From Alphaproteobacteria bacterium (GTDB lineage: Bacteria > Pseudomonadota > Alphaproteobacteria > JAEULC01): 53,392 nt of DNA. The DNA lies in contig JADZDN010000081.1 of assembly GCA_020851015.1 (NCBI GenBank), positions 1-53,392 on the forward strand, written 5' to 3'. Position 1 is the first letter of the stretch. Each line of letters starts with the position of its first letter. Of the stretch, positions 24,586-33,434 are shown one piece after another. The notes under the pieces were generated by a model. It was not told the DNA's origin, ran no database searches, and saw only the letters and a list, made by a program, of their open reading frames with translations. Position numbers and translations under genes: made by a program.

Positions 24586-26268
24586 ATGAGCAGGGACGAT
24601 CAGACTCACCCGTACGTGAAAGTGCTGCACGAACAGATGGAGCGGCGTCGGATCGGCCGACGCGCGTTTCTGCGCTCAGCGACTTTGCTGGGCCTCTCGG
24701 CCAGCGCCGCCTATTCGATCGCCGGCTTCGGCCGCGAGCCTGGCCTGTTCCCGTCTGCTCACGCGCAGCAACCCCGCAAGGGCGGGACGCTGCGCCTGGC
24801 GATGCGGCTGGGCGATATCACGGACCCGCACACCTATAGCTGGCAGCAGCATTTCTTCGTGCGCCAGACGCTGGAGCATCTGACGCTGACCGGCATCGAC
24901 AACGTCACGCGGCCGTTGCTGCTGGAGAAATGGGAGGCGAGCCCCGACCTCAAGACCTGGACGCTTCGCATCCGCCGCGATGTCAAATGGCACAGCGGCC
25001 GCCCGCTGGTCGCGGACGACGTCATCTGGAACCTGAAGCGGGCCCTGGATCCGAAGATCGGCTCGGCCACGGTCGGCCTCATGGCCGGTTATCTCATGGA
25101 ACGCTACGACACGGGCGAGAAGGACGACAAGGGCAACGCCAAGTTCAGCCAGCGCCTGTGGGATGCCAACGCGATTGAGAAGGTCGACGACTTTACGGTC
25201 CGGCTCAACGCCAAGGTGGCGAACCTCGCCGTGCCCGAGCATCTCTATCACTACCAGCTCTTCATCATGGACCCTGCCGACAAGGGTGTCTTCAAGGTCG
25301 GCGCCAACTTCACCGGCCCATACCAGCTCGACACCTACGAGCAGGGCAAGCGGGCCGTGATGACCGCACGCGCCAGCTACTGGGGCGGAGCGCCGCACGT
25401 CACGACGTTGGAGCTGATCGACCTGGGCGACAGCGCCACCGCGCCGCTTGCGGCGCTTGCCGCCGACCAGATCGACGGCTGGCCTGCCGTCGATAACGCC
25501 TCGCTCGACGCGGTGCGCAAGGTCAAGGATGTCACCGTCTACGAGGCGCAGACCGCCAATACCGGGTCGGTGCGGGTGCGGCCCGAGGCCAAGCCGTTTG
25601 ACGATCCGCGCGTGCGCAAGGCCATGCGGCTCGCGATCGATTGCAAGAAGGTGCTCGCTCTCGGCATCGGCGGCCTGGGCAGCGTGGGCGAGCATCACCT
25701 GGTCGCCAAGGTCCACCCCGACTACGCCGCCGTCACCCCGCTGGCATTCGACCCGGGCTCGGCGAAGAAGCTGCTGGCCGACGCCGGCTACGCCAATGGG
25801 TTCGATACCGAGATCTACCTGAAATCCGCCCCAGCCTGGGAAAGCCAGGTGGTGCAGTCCATGATCGAGCAATGGCGCGAAGTCGGCATCCGGATGAAGA
25901 TGAACCCGGTGCCGTCGACCCAGTACTGGGAGGTCTGGAAGAAGGTGCCGGTCGGGTTCACCGACTGGAACCACCGGCCGCTCGGGATTATGCTGCTCGG
26001 GCTTTGCTTCCGGACCGGCGGTGCGTGGAATGACTCGGGTTACTCGAATCCCGAGTTCGACAAGCTTCTGGTGGAGGCCGAAGGCAAGCTGGACCTAAAC
26101 GAACGCAAGCAGGCGATGGCCCGGCTGCAGACCATGCTGCTCGAGGACGGCCCGATCATTCAGCCGGTCTACCGGTCGATTTTCGGCGCGTATAGCAAGC
26201 GTGTGAAGAACTTCGCGATGCATCCCACGAACTACAACTACTACAAGGACGTCTGGCTGGAGAGCTGA
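24586..26268 (+). CDS. ABC importer binding protein, family 5 (Tat signal)
   Basis: Periplasmic family 5 binding protein of 560 residues. A twin-arginine motif R-R-A-F-L-R-S (near 25-31) is followed by a hydrophobic segment and a cleavage site near A-H-A-Q (residue 60); the unusually long n-region suits Tat export. The mature start R-K-G-G-T-L-R-L-A and the V-K-W-H-S-G segment are typical. ATG 24586 follows GAAGGAGGAG. It heads an importer with two permeases and a fused double ATPase. Despite the family name the ligand need not be a peptide; the neighbouring OCD and dehydratase genes hint at an amino- or sugar-acid conjugate. Confidence 0.9.
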   Translation: MSRDDQTHPYVKVLHEQMERRRIGRRAFLRSATLLGLSASAAYSIAGFGREPGLFPSAHAQQPRKGGTLRLAMRLGDITDPHTYSWQQHFFVRQTLEHLTLTGIDNVTRPLLLEKWEASPDLKTWTLRIRRDVKWHSGRPLVADDVIWNLKRALDPKIGSATVGLMAGYLMERYDTGEKDDKGNAKFSQRLWDANAIEKVDDFTVRLNAKVANLAVPEHLYHYQLFIMDPADKGVFKVGANFTGPYQLDTYEQGKRAVMTARASYWGGAPHVTTLELIDLGDSATAPLAALAADQIDGWPAVDNASLDAVRKVKDVTVYEAQTANTGSVRVRPEAKPFDDPRVRKAMRLAIDCKKVLALGIGGLGSVGEHHLVAKVHPDYAAVTPLAFDPGSAKKLLADAGYANGFDTEIYLKSAPAWESQVVQSMIEQWREVGIRMKMNPVPSTQYWEVWKKVPVGFTDWNHRPLGIMLLGLCFRTGGAWNDSGYSNPEFDKLLVEAEGKLDLNERKQAMARLQTMLLEDGPIIQPVYRSIFGAYSKRVKNFAMHPTNYNYYKDVWLES

Positions 26269-26283
26269 CGCCTGATAACACCG

Positions 26284-26316
26284 CGACTGCCGCCGCGCCG
26301 GGTGCGGCGGCAGTCG
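26284..26316 (+). terminator. Strong 13-bp hairpin between binding protein and permease
   Basis: CGACTGCCGCCGC and GCGGCGGCAGTCG pair perfectly over 13 bp around the loop GCCGGGT, directly after the binding-protein gene and 20 bases before the permease start. There is no T-run. It is best read as an mRNA-stabilising or attenuating stem that keeps binding-protein mRNA in excess over permease mRNA, as between malE and malF. Confidence 0.7.
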
Positions 26317-26335
26317 TAGGATCAAGGACAAGCGG

Positions 26336-27349
26336 TTGGCGCGATTCCTCGTTCATCGGCTGGGCCAGCTGGTGCTGACGCTGCTGGCGGCGTCATTTCT
26401 CGTCTTCGTGCTGGTCGAAGCCTCGCCCGGCACGGTTGCGCGCAAGATGCTGGGGCCGTTCGCCTCGCAGGACCAGGTCCGGATGCTGCACGAGCGGCTG
26501 AAGCTCGGCGATCCGATCCCGTTGCGCTACGGCCGGTGGCTCGGTGTGCTTGTCGGGGTCATGGAGGACCCGCTGGCCGACCCGGAGCTCAAGCTGAGCG
26601 CCCGGGATGCGCGCGGTACCCGTTATTTCGGCAATTTCGGCATCTCCACCCAAATGAAGCGGCCGGTTTCCGAGGTGCTGTGGGAGCGGCTGGGCAACTC
26701 CCTGATGCTTGCCGGACTGGCCGTCGCGGTCATCGTGCCGTTGGCGCTGGCAATGGGCATGTTTGCAGCCCTGAATCAAGGCCGGGTCGCCGATCGCGCC
26801 ATCACGACCGTCGGCACCATTCTTGCGTCCGTGCCGGAGTTCGCCTCCGGCGTGATTCTGATCAGCATCTTCGTGGTCATGCTGGGTCTGCTGCCCGGAA
26901 CGAGCCCGCTCTATGCCAGCGGGCGATGGCCGGTCTATGCCCAGCTTGTGCTGCCGGTGACGGTCCTTGCCCTCTACGTCACCGCCTATGTGGCGCGATT
27001 CGTGCGCACTGCCTTCATCGAGGTCATGGCCCGGCCGTATATTCGCACGGCCATTCTCAAGGGCCTGCCGTATCGCACGGTCGTCTTTCGCCACGCCTTC
27101 CGCAACGCCATGATCGCGCCGTTCACGGTAATCCTGCTGCAAGTGAACTGGCTGCTCAGCGGTGTCGTCGTCACGGAGGTCGTTTTCGCCTATCCGGGTA
27201 TCGGCCGGCTGCTGCTGGAGGCGGCGCTGTTCGGCGACATCGCCGTGATCGAGGCGACGACGATGGTCTCCGTGTGCCTCGCCGCAACCACGCAGCTCGC
27301 CGGCGACCTCGGCTATATGCTGCTGAATCCCCGGATACGGCTCGCATGA
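26336..27349 (+). CDS. ABC importer permease (DppB-like)
   Basis: Permease of 337 residues beginning at a TTG (26336) with AAGGA about eight bases upstream. N-terminal helix L-V-L-T-L-L-A-A-S-F-L-V-F-V-L-V, then an extended periplasmic loop of about 90 residues before the next membrane segment (LMLAGLAVAVIVPLALAMGM), longer than in classic DppB. The C-terminal E-V-V-F-A-Y-P-G-I-G is typical. Ends in an ATGA overlap with the second permease. The weak TTG start and the hairpin in front should both lower its expression relative to the binding protein. Confidence 0.88.
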   Translation: MARFLVHRLGQLVLTLLAASFLVFVLVEASPGTVARKMLGPFASQDQVRMLHERLKLGDPIPLRYGRWLGVLVGVMEDPLADPELKLSARDARGTRYFGNFGISTQMKRPVSEVLWERLGNSLMLAGLAVAVIVPLALAMGMFAALNQGRVADRAITTVGTILASVPEFASGVILISIFVVMLGLLPGTSPLYASGRWPVYAQLVLPVTVLALYVTAYVARFVRTAFIEVMARPYIRTAILKGLPYRTVVFRHAFRNAMIAPFTVILLQVNWLLSGVVVTEVVFAYPGIGRLLLEAALFGDIAVIEATTMVSVCLAATTQLAGDLGYMLLNPRIRLA

Positions 27350-28233
27350 GCAATGCCGGCACGGCGGCGGACGCTCTCGCGGATGACGGCCTCGCGCCCG
27401 ACGCGCGTGTGCCGAGGCACCCGATCCGCCGCCTCTTCCGATCGCCGGTAGCGCTGGTGGGGCTGCTGCTGATCCTTGCCTGGATAGCCGCCGCCGTGTT
27501 CGCCCCGCTGATCGCGCCGTACACACCCAATTCGCAGCACGTGACGGCAATCGGTACGGTGCCCTCGGTCCATCACTGGCTGGGGGCCGATGCCCTCAAG
27601 CGGGACATCCTGTCGCGCATTCTCTGGGGCGCGCGTCCCGTGCTGACCCTGGCGCCGCTGGCGCTCGCCGCCGCCTATCTCGTCGGCGTCACGCTCGGGC
27701 TCGTCGCCGGTTATTTCGGTCGATGGGTGGACGACGTGATCAGCCGCATGGTGGACGTCCTTTTGTCGTTCCCGAAGATCGTGATCTACGTCGTGCTCAT
27801 CGCCACGGTCGGACCGAGCAAGGCCAACATCGTCGTGGCCGTGATTCTCGTCGCCGCGCCCGGCATCGCCCGGCTGACCCGCGGACTGACGCTGGAGGTC
27901 AAGACCAACGACTACGTCGCGGCGGCCGTGACGCGGGGCGAGAGCCCGCTCTACATCATGTTCGCCGAGATCCTGCCGAACGTGCGCGGGCCGCTCGTCG
28001 TCGATGCCTGCATGCGCATGGGCTACACCATCATCGCCATCGGCGTGCTAGGGTTCCTGGGCCTCGGTCTGCCGCCACCGGATCCCGATTGGGGCGGCAT
28101 GGTCCGCGAAGCCGCACCGATGCTGATTGCGTTTCCGCACATGGCACTGTTTCCTTGCTTTGCCATTATCTCCCTGGTTCTGGGGTTCAACCTGCTCGCC
28201 GACGGGCTGCAGGAATCGCAGCCGCGGGCCTGA
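27346..28233 (+). CDS. ABC importer permease (DppC-like)
   Basis: Second permease, 295 residues from the ATG overlapping the previous stop. After about 25 polar residues comes the first helix (ALVGLLLILAWIAAAVFAPL), then H-W-L-G-A-D-A-L-K-R-D-I in place of the common L-G-T-D-x-x-G-R-D, an EAA-type loop (A-A-A-V-T-R-G-E-S-P) and F-L-G-L-G-L-P-P-P-D-P-D-W-G near the C-terminus. The open frame extending upstream is a shadow of the first permease. Confidence 0.88.
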   Translation: MSNAGTAADALADDGLAPDARVPRHPIRRLFRSPVALVGLLLILAWIAAAVFAPLIAPYTPNSQHVTAIGTVPSVHHWLGADALKRDILSRILWGARPVLTLAPLALAAAYLVGVTLGLVAGYFGRWVDDVISRMVDVLLSFPKIVIYVVLIATVGPSKANIVVAVILVAAPGIARLTRGLTLEVKTNDYVAAAVTRGESPLYIMFAEILPNVRGPLVVDACMRMGYTIIAIGVLGFLGLGLPPPDPDWGGMVREAAPMLIAFPHMALFPCFAIISLVLGFNLLADGLQESQPRA

Positions 28234-28242
28234 GGATATTCC

Positions 28243-30324
28243 GTGGCAGAGAACGTCCTGAACATTGTTGACCTCGACATACGCTACGCCGGCGTGGATG
28301 CCGACGTGCTCGCGGTTGCAGGCGTCGACTTGACGGTCGCGGCCGGCGAGACCGTCGGCCTAGTCGGGGAATCGGGGTGCGGCAAATCCAGCGTCGCCAT
28401 GGCAGTCATGCGGCATCTGGGCCGGTACGGCCGCATAGCTCGGGGCACGGTTCGATTCCGCGGCGCGGATCTGGCGGGACTGTCCGACGATGCGCTCCGG
28501 CACTTGCGCGGAAACCGTATTGCCATGGTCTACCAGGATCCCGCCACGGCACTCAATCCGACCAAGCGGGTCGGCGAGCAGCTCCTGGAAGTGCTGCGGC
28601 ACCACGGAGATGTACCGCCAGCGGCAGCGATGGAACGCGTCACGTCCATGCTGACTTCCGTTCGCCTGCCCGATCCGGACCTGATACTGCGGCGCTATCC
28701 CTATCAGCTATCCGGTGGCCAGCAGCAGCGCGTCGTGATCGCCATGGCGTTCCTGACCAACCCAGACCTCCTCCTGCTGGACGAACCGACGACCGCGCTC
28801 GACGTGACCGTGGAGCGGGAGATCGTCGAGCTCTTGGCCGAGATGCAGCGCGCGCATCGGACCGCGGCGCTGTTCATCTCGCACAATCTAGGGCTGGTCC
28901 GCCGCATCTGCGAGCGCATGGCCGTCATGTATGCCGGACAGATCGTCGAGGAAGGGCCTGTCGAATCCCTGTTTGCTTCGCCACGCCATCCCTATACGCG
29001 GGGACTTCTCGCGTGCCTGCCATCGCTCGACGCGGGCAAGCATTCCCGGCGGCTGTATGCGATCCGCGGGCGCGTGACGCAACTGGTTGCCGCGCCACAG
29101 AGCTGCAGTTTCCAATCCCGTTGCGATCACGGCCGGCGCGGCCTGTGCGACGGGTCCAATCCGCCCCTCGAACCGGCGGAGCCGGGCTCTCCGCATCGGG
29201 TCCGATGCTTCCGCCACCGCGAGATACCTGCCGCACCAATTGACATGCCCGTCGCATCGGATCCGGGCTCGTTTCGAGCCGCCAGCACAACGGTTCTTTC
29301 GGTCGACGGGGTGACAAAGCACTACGACCTTCCGGACGGGCGGTATGTTGCCGCCAATCGAGACGTGACGTTCGACCTCGCGGCCGGCGAGACGCTGGCG
29401 GTGGTCGGGGAATCGGGCTCTGGCAAGTCCACGCTGGGCCGGATCGTGATCGGCCTGGATGTCGCGACCCAGGGCAAAGTCATGCTGCACGGCAAGGATG
29501 TCGGGCGAGTCCCGACACGGCGCCGCGCGCGCGATCAGGTGCGCGCGGTGCAAATGATCTTCCAGAATCCGGACAGCACCCTGAATCCCGCCTGGACGGT
29601 AGGCCGCATTCTTGCCCGGGCGCTGGCCGTGCTGGGCGGACACGCGACGCGGGAAGACCGCATGGAGGCGTTGAATCGATTGTTGCGCCAGGTGCGCCTG
29701 CCGGCCGCGATCGTCAATATGATTCCGGCCCAACTTTCCGGTGGGCAGAAGCAGCGAGTTGCCATCGCGCGCGCGTTCGCCGGCAGTCCAGCGATCGTCG
29801 TTGCGGACGAGCCGACCTCGGCGCTCGATACGTCGATCAAAACGGCGGTGCTAGAGTTGCTCCTTCAGGCGCAACAGGCGAACGGAACCGCCCTAATCTT
29901 TATTTCGCACGATCTCGCGGTCGTGCGCTATGCGGCCGATCGGGTGATCGTAATGCACGCCGGCGAGATCGTCGAAATTGGGCCTACCGACGCAGTGTTC
30001 GCGCCGCCTTACCATCCCTACACCGAGGTCCTACTGAGCGCGATTCCCGTTGCGGATGCGACAATCGCTCAACGCCACTTGCCCGTGAAGGGCGAGCCGC
30101 CAAGCTTGGTCGGGGAGCCGAGGGGGTGCGCATTCGCATCCCGTTGCCCGCACAAGCTTGTCGGGAACCGATGTGACAATGACAAACCACCGCTGCGGAA
30201 TGTCGCCCCCGGGCATGCCATTCGATGCCATATCTCCGTCGACGATCTTCGGCAGATCCCTCCTGTGTTCAGTCGCCTGAAGATTTCAGAGCCGGACAAT
30301 CGGCATGCGTCTAACGGAACCTAG
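28243..30324 (+). CDS. Fused double ABC ATPase (DppD-DppF in one chain)
   Basis: Both ATPases of a Dpp-type importer in one 693-residue protein, an arrangement like GsiA. Domain 1 (about 5-330) has Walker [29 protein letters not shown] and the switch His in F-I-S-H-N-L, then a Cys-motif oligopeptide domain. Domain 2 (about 350-670) has GESGSGKS, LSGGQKQR, VVADEPTSALD and F-I-S-H-D-L, and its own Cys motif. GTG 28243 follows GAGGA. Three ORFs elsewhere in the window keep the ATPases separate, so this importer has a different history from that of module B. The last 30 residues run up to decayed IS sequence and may be partly altered. Confidence 0.9.
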   Translation: MAENVLNIVDLDIRYAGVDADVLAVAGVDLTVAAGETVGLVGESGCGKSSVAMAVMRHLGRYGRIARGTVRFRGADLAGLSDDALRHLRGNRIAMVYQDPATALNPTKRVGEQLLEVLRHHGDVPPAAAMERVTSMLTSVRLPDPDLILRRYPYQLSGGQQQRVVIAMAFLTNPDLLLLDEPTTALDVTVEREIVELLAEMQRAHRTAALFISHNLGLVRRICERMAVMYAGQIVEEGPVESLFASPRHPYTRGLLACLPSLDAGKHSRRLYAIRGRVTQLVAAPQSCSFQSRCDHGRRGLCDGSNPPLEPAEPGSPHRVRCFRHREIPAAPIDMPVASDPGSFRAASTTVLSVDGVTKHYDLPDGRYVAANRDVTFDLAAGETLAVVGESGSGKSTLGRIVIGLDVATQGKVMLHGKDVGRVPTRRRARDQVRAVQMIFQNPDSTLNPAWTVGRILARALAVLGGHATREDRMEALNRLLRQVRLPAAIVNMIPAQLSGGQKQRVAIARAFAGSPAIVVADEPTSALDTSIKTAVLELLLQAQQANGTALIFISHDLAVVRYAADRVIVMHAGEIVEIGPTDAVFAPPYHPYTEVLLSAIPVADATIAQRHLPVKGEPPSLVGEPRGCAFASRCPHKLVGNRCDNDKPPLRNVAPGHAIRCHISVDDLRQIPPVFSRLKISEPDNRHASNGT

Positions 30325-30344
30325 TCTCGAGGCATCTTCGCAAT

Positions 30345-30882
30345 TTGCATGCAGATGGCGGCCGAGTGCGTCAAGCAGCAAGAAAATGCTCCACAACGAC
30401 TCGTGTTAGTCGACGTCGGCATGCGCATTATCAGACAGCGTGCGGCGATCCTTTTCGCGCTATCGACGCTTCCTGCATTGCGCGAGCGAACGAGATATGG
30501 GCGATGGACTTCAGCTCGGATGCGTTGTTTGACGGCAGGTACCTTCATGCCTTAATGATGCTGGACATGTTCACGCAAAAAGTGCTTGCGGTCGAGGTCG
30601 AGCACGGGTTCACGGATGAGTAGGCCGCCGGCACGCTGGATGCGGTGATGGCGGGTCGCCAGCCGACGTAGCGCATCAGAATCGACAACGGACCCGAATT
30701 CGTTTCGGACGCCCTATGTCGCTGGGCCTACGAGCAAGGCGTGGCCCTCGGCTTTATTTAGCCCATTCGGCCTGCCGAACGACGACGCCTTCGTGGATTC
30801 GTTCAACGGCTCCCCGGAAGCACTGTCGCAACACCCACTGGATCTTGCTTTTGGATAGCCAGGGACAAGATCGAGGCGTGAA
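30345..30882 (+). pseudogene. Decayed IS3-family transposase (OrfB) remnant
   Basis: Pieces of an IS3-type DDE integrase spread over frames: N-E-I-W-A-M-D-F-S-S-D-A-L-F-D-G-R near 30490-30545 (first Asp region), then after an in-frame TAG the I-D-N-G-P-E-F-V-S block (second Asp) near 30680-30710, a further TAG, and a scrambled F-V-D-S-F-N-G / R-D-K-I-E-A end near 30790-30880. Several stops and frameshifts make it non-functional. It marks the border between modules C and D. Confidence 0.75.
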
Positions 30883-31101
30883 CGCCCGTACCCTCGCCTG
30901 GGTTCCGGTGCTAGAATTACGTACCCGAAGATATCAGGACCGGATCGAGGCGGAAACGCGCAACGGCATCACCTATATCCGTCCGCGCGTCACCAGTCGC
31001 GCCTACCCGACAGGCTTCGATCATTTCGCGCTCGATCCGACCCGGCCCGCTAAGGGAAGGTTTTCAGATCAGAAACGCGGCACGCGCGAAGGCGTAGCGG
31101 G
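30878..31101 (+). other. Open but unassigned stretch after IS remnant
   Basis: The plus strand is open here and reads R-Y-Q-D-R-I-E-A-E-T-R-N-G-I-T-Y-I-R-P-R-V, which looks like real protein of unknown family, but the frame runs on into the antisense of the LysR gene. It may be the fragment of a gene interrupted by the IS. Confidence 0.3.
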
Positions 31102-32073
31102 TCAAGTCTCGGCCGCTGCGAGCTCCGGGCGATCTGCCGTGACGGCCTCGCACTCACGCTCTGTCGCGCGCGCAGTTTCCGCCAGCCAGGCGCGGAAGGC
31201 GCGGATCGCCGGCAAGTCCTTCTTCAGCACAGGAAAGATGAAGTAGTAGGCGGACTCGGTGCGGATCATCGTCCGTGACACGACAATCAGCCGGCCCTGG
31301 CTTAGATCGTCGGCCACCAGGAAATGCGGCACCAGCAATACGCCCAGGCCGCAGATCGCAGCCTGGATGGCCATGGCGAAGTGCTCGAAGCGTGCATGCG
31401 GGCTGATGCCGGGTGACGATTGCCCGGCGGCCTGAAACCAGTTGGACCAAGCGTCCGGAATGGCGATCAACTGCAGCAGGGGTAGACGAACCAGTTCGGC
31501 CGGCGTGACCGGCGGCGTCCTTCCGCGCAGCAAAGCCGGGCTGCAGACCGGCACCAGGGATTCGCCCATCAGCCGGTCGGCTACGACATCCGAAAGCGCC
31601 GGCGCCCCGAAATGGATGGCGGCATCGATGCCGGAACCGGAAAAGCTGAAGGGCTCGGTCCGGACGGTGAAGTTGATGCGAATGCCGGGGTGCCGCCGAT
31701 GAAACTCCGCGAGATGCGGGACCAGCCACTTCGTACCAAACGTCGGAAGGGTGGAGAGATTGAGGATGCCGGCGGCGCGCCGATAGGCCAGAACGTTGAT
31801 TGTCGATGCTTCGATGCGATCCAGACAAGCCCGGATCTCGGGCAGATAGGTGCTGCCAGCCTCGGTCAGCTCGACGCGCTGCCTGGAGCGAAGAAACAGC
31901 TCGACCCCAAGCTGTTCCTCGAGCGAACGGATCAGCCGGCTGATCCCGCTTTGCGACACGTTCAGTTCCACGGCTGCACGCGTGAAACTCAGGTGCCGGG
32001 CCGCGCTCTCGAAGGCCTGCAATACGCTCAGCGTTGGAATGTGGAGTCTCACTGCGTAATGAGTATAACTCAT
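31102..32073 (-). CDS. LysR-family regulator (GcvA-like)
   Basis: LysR-type regulator, about 323 residues from the chosen ATG. Winged helix in residues 10-70 (L-S-F-T-R-A-A-V-E-L-N-V-S-Q-S-G-I-S-R-L-I-R) and a periplasmic-binding-like effector domain from about 95, with the G-T-K-W-L-V-P-H-L segment typical of the GcvA/AmpR branch. An ATG six bases upstream (32079) and a longer frame to 32157 are alternatives. It is divergent from the importer/hydantoinase operon by 266 bp and is its likely activator. The start codon lies inside a palindrome, ATGAGT-ATA-ACTCAT (32059-32073). Confidence 0.88.
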   Translation of the reverse strand: MSYTHYAVRLHIPTLSVLQAFESAARHLSFTRAAVELNVSQSGISRLIRSLEEQLGVELFLRSRQRVELTEAGSTYLPEIRACLDRIEASTINVLAYRRAAGILNLSTLPTFGTKWLVPHLAEFHRRHPGIRINFTVRTEPFSFSGSGIDAAIHFGAPALSDVVADRLMGESLVPVCSPALLRGRTPPVTPAELVRLPLLQLIAIPDAWSNWFQAAGQSSPGISPHARFEHFAMAIQAAICGLGVLLVPHFLVADDLSQGRLIVVSRTMIRTESAYYFIFPVLKKDLPAIRAFRAWLAETARATERECEAVTADRPELAAAET

Positions 32074-32339
32074 GACCATAGAATTACAAATCGTTGGCAG
32101 AACGGGCCGCATTGCGAAAGGATTTGCCCGGGGACCGAGTTGATGCAGCCTGCTCACGCAATAGCCGCAATTCGCTACGGCTTTCGGCTTGACTGCCGAC
32201 GACGCTTCGGCGCGCGCCTCCCAACCATCGACGGCAATTCATCCACCGCTCTCGGCGTCGCCGAGCGGTGGCCGCGCGCATCCGCGATGCACGCGTAAAA
32301 CCGGGTCGTGAAGCGGCCCAATCTCGAGGAGCAACGAAC
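32074..32339. promoter_or_regulatory. Divergent control region of module D
   Basis: 266 bp between the LysR start and the binding-protein start. By LysR practice it should hold the shared operator; beyond the palindrome overlapping the LysR start I see no clearly conserved box. The plus-strand leader ends with GAGGAGCAACGAAC before the ATG at 32340. Confidence 0.4.
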
Positions 32340-33416
32340 ATGACCGGGAAGTTTTCACGAAGGGATCTTCTGCAACACGCAACGGCAGGCGCGGCGGCGA
32401 TCGCTGCGACGGAAATGGGCATGCTGCGCCCGGCGCGTGCGGAGCCTGCCTTCACCGTCGCTTCGGCCGGCGGCAGCTGGGCGGAAGGCGTGCGCGATGC
32501 CTATGTCATCGCACCCAAACTGGAAGAGAAGTTCAACCTCAAGGCCGCCTATTCGCATCAGCTCGAGAGCGTCGCTGCCTCAAAAATGATGGCTGATGCC
32601 GACAACCCGCCCTTCTCGGTCACGACTCATGGCGACCCGGAAGCCATCCTTTTGGCCGACCGCGGCGTGCTGCAGGGCTACGACCTGGACAAGGTCACGA
32701 ACTACAAGGATATCTACGAGAGTGCGACGCTCCCGCCCCGCGCCGGCATGCAGGCATGGTTCGCGTCGCACGTCATGCTGCTGTGGGCGCTGACCTACAA
32801 CACCAAGCATGCGAGCAAGCCGGCGTCGTTCCAGGATATGTGGAGCGACAAGTACAAGGGCCGCGTCGGCGTGCCGGCCTACGGCTGGTATGGCATGATG
32901 TGGCTGCATGAGGTCAACAAGACGCTTGGCGGCAACGAGGACGACGTCAGCAAGGGAATTGCCGCAATCGCTGATCTCGTGAAGAAGAACAAAGCGGTGA
33001 TCCTCGAGAATGCCGACCATACGATCAAGGCCTTCGAGCGCGAGGAAGTAGTCATCGCCCCATTCTTCAATGGGCGCACCTCGGCACTGCAAGAGCAGAA
33101 GGTGCCGGTTGACATCGCCTACGTGCCGGGTTCTGTGGCGCTCGGTACCGGCTTCGTGATCGCCAAGGCGACCAAGTTCAAGGACGCGTCGAATGCCTTC
33201 ATCGACGCAACCTGCACGCCCAAGTACCAGCTGGCAATGACCAAGAAGTTCCGCTACCCGCCGTCCAACAAGAAGGCGGTTCTGCCGCCTGAAATGGCGC
33301 ACTATGCCGTGACCGAAAAGGCGCTCCAGAACACGATCCGTCTGGATTGGACAAAGATGAACGAAGGCCGCGCCGCGAACCTGGAGCGCTGGAACAAGGA
33401 AGTATTGGGAAGCTGA
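32340..33416 (+). CDS. ABC importer binding protein (PotD-like, Tat signal)
   Basis: Periplasmic family 1 binding protein of 358 residues. Tat motif S-R-R-D-L-L-Q (6-12), a short Ala-rich hydrophobic stretch and a probable cleavage after A-R-A-E near 35; the mature part begins F-T-V-A-S-A-G-G-S-W-A-E. ATG 32340 has AGGAG eight bases upstream. It leads the operon with PotA/B/C-like genes and HyuA/HyuB. The ligand is probably a compound that the hydantoinase-type enzyme opens, such as a hydantoin, 5-oxoproline or other cyclic amide; this is inferred from gene order. Confidence 0.9.
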   Translation: MTGKFSRRDLLQHATAGAAAIAATEMGMLRPARAEPAFTVASAGGSWAEGVRDAYVIAPKLEEKFNLKAAYSHQLESVAASKMMADADNPPFSVTTHGDPEAILLADRGVLQGYDLDKVTNYKDIYESATLPPRAGMQAWFASHVMLLWALTYNTKHASKPASFQDMWSDKYKGRVGVPAYGWYGMMWLHEVNKTLGGNEDDVSKGIAAIADLVKKNKAVILENADHTIKAFEREEVVIAPFFNGRTSALQEQKVPVDIAYVPGSVALGTGFVIAKATKFKDASNAFIDATCTPKYQLAMTKKFRYPPSNKKAVLPPEMAHYAVTEKALQNTIRLDWTKMNEGRAANLERWNKEVLGS

Positions 33417-33434
33417 TACATCTTGTCGAGCCGC

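Noticed and set aside
32059..32073. Palindrome overlapping the LysR start as a proven autoregulatory operator
   Set aside because: ATGAGT-ATA-ACTCAT is also simply the codons for M-S-Y-T-H; without conservation the symmetry may be accidental, so it is only mentioned in the gene entry.
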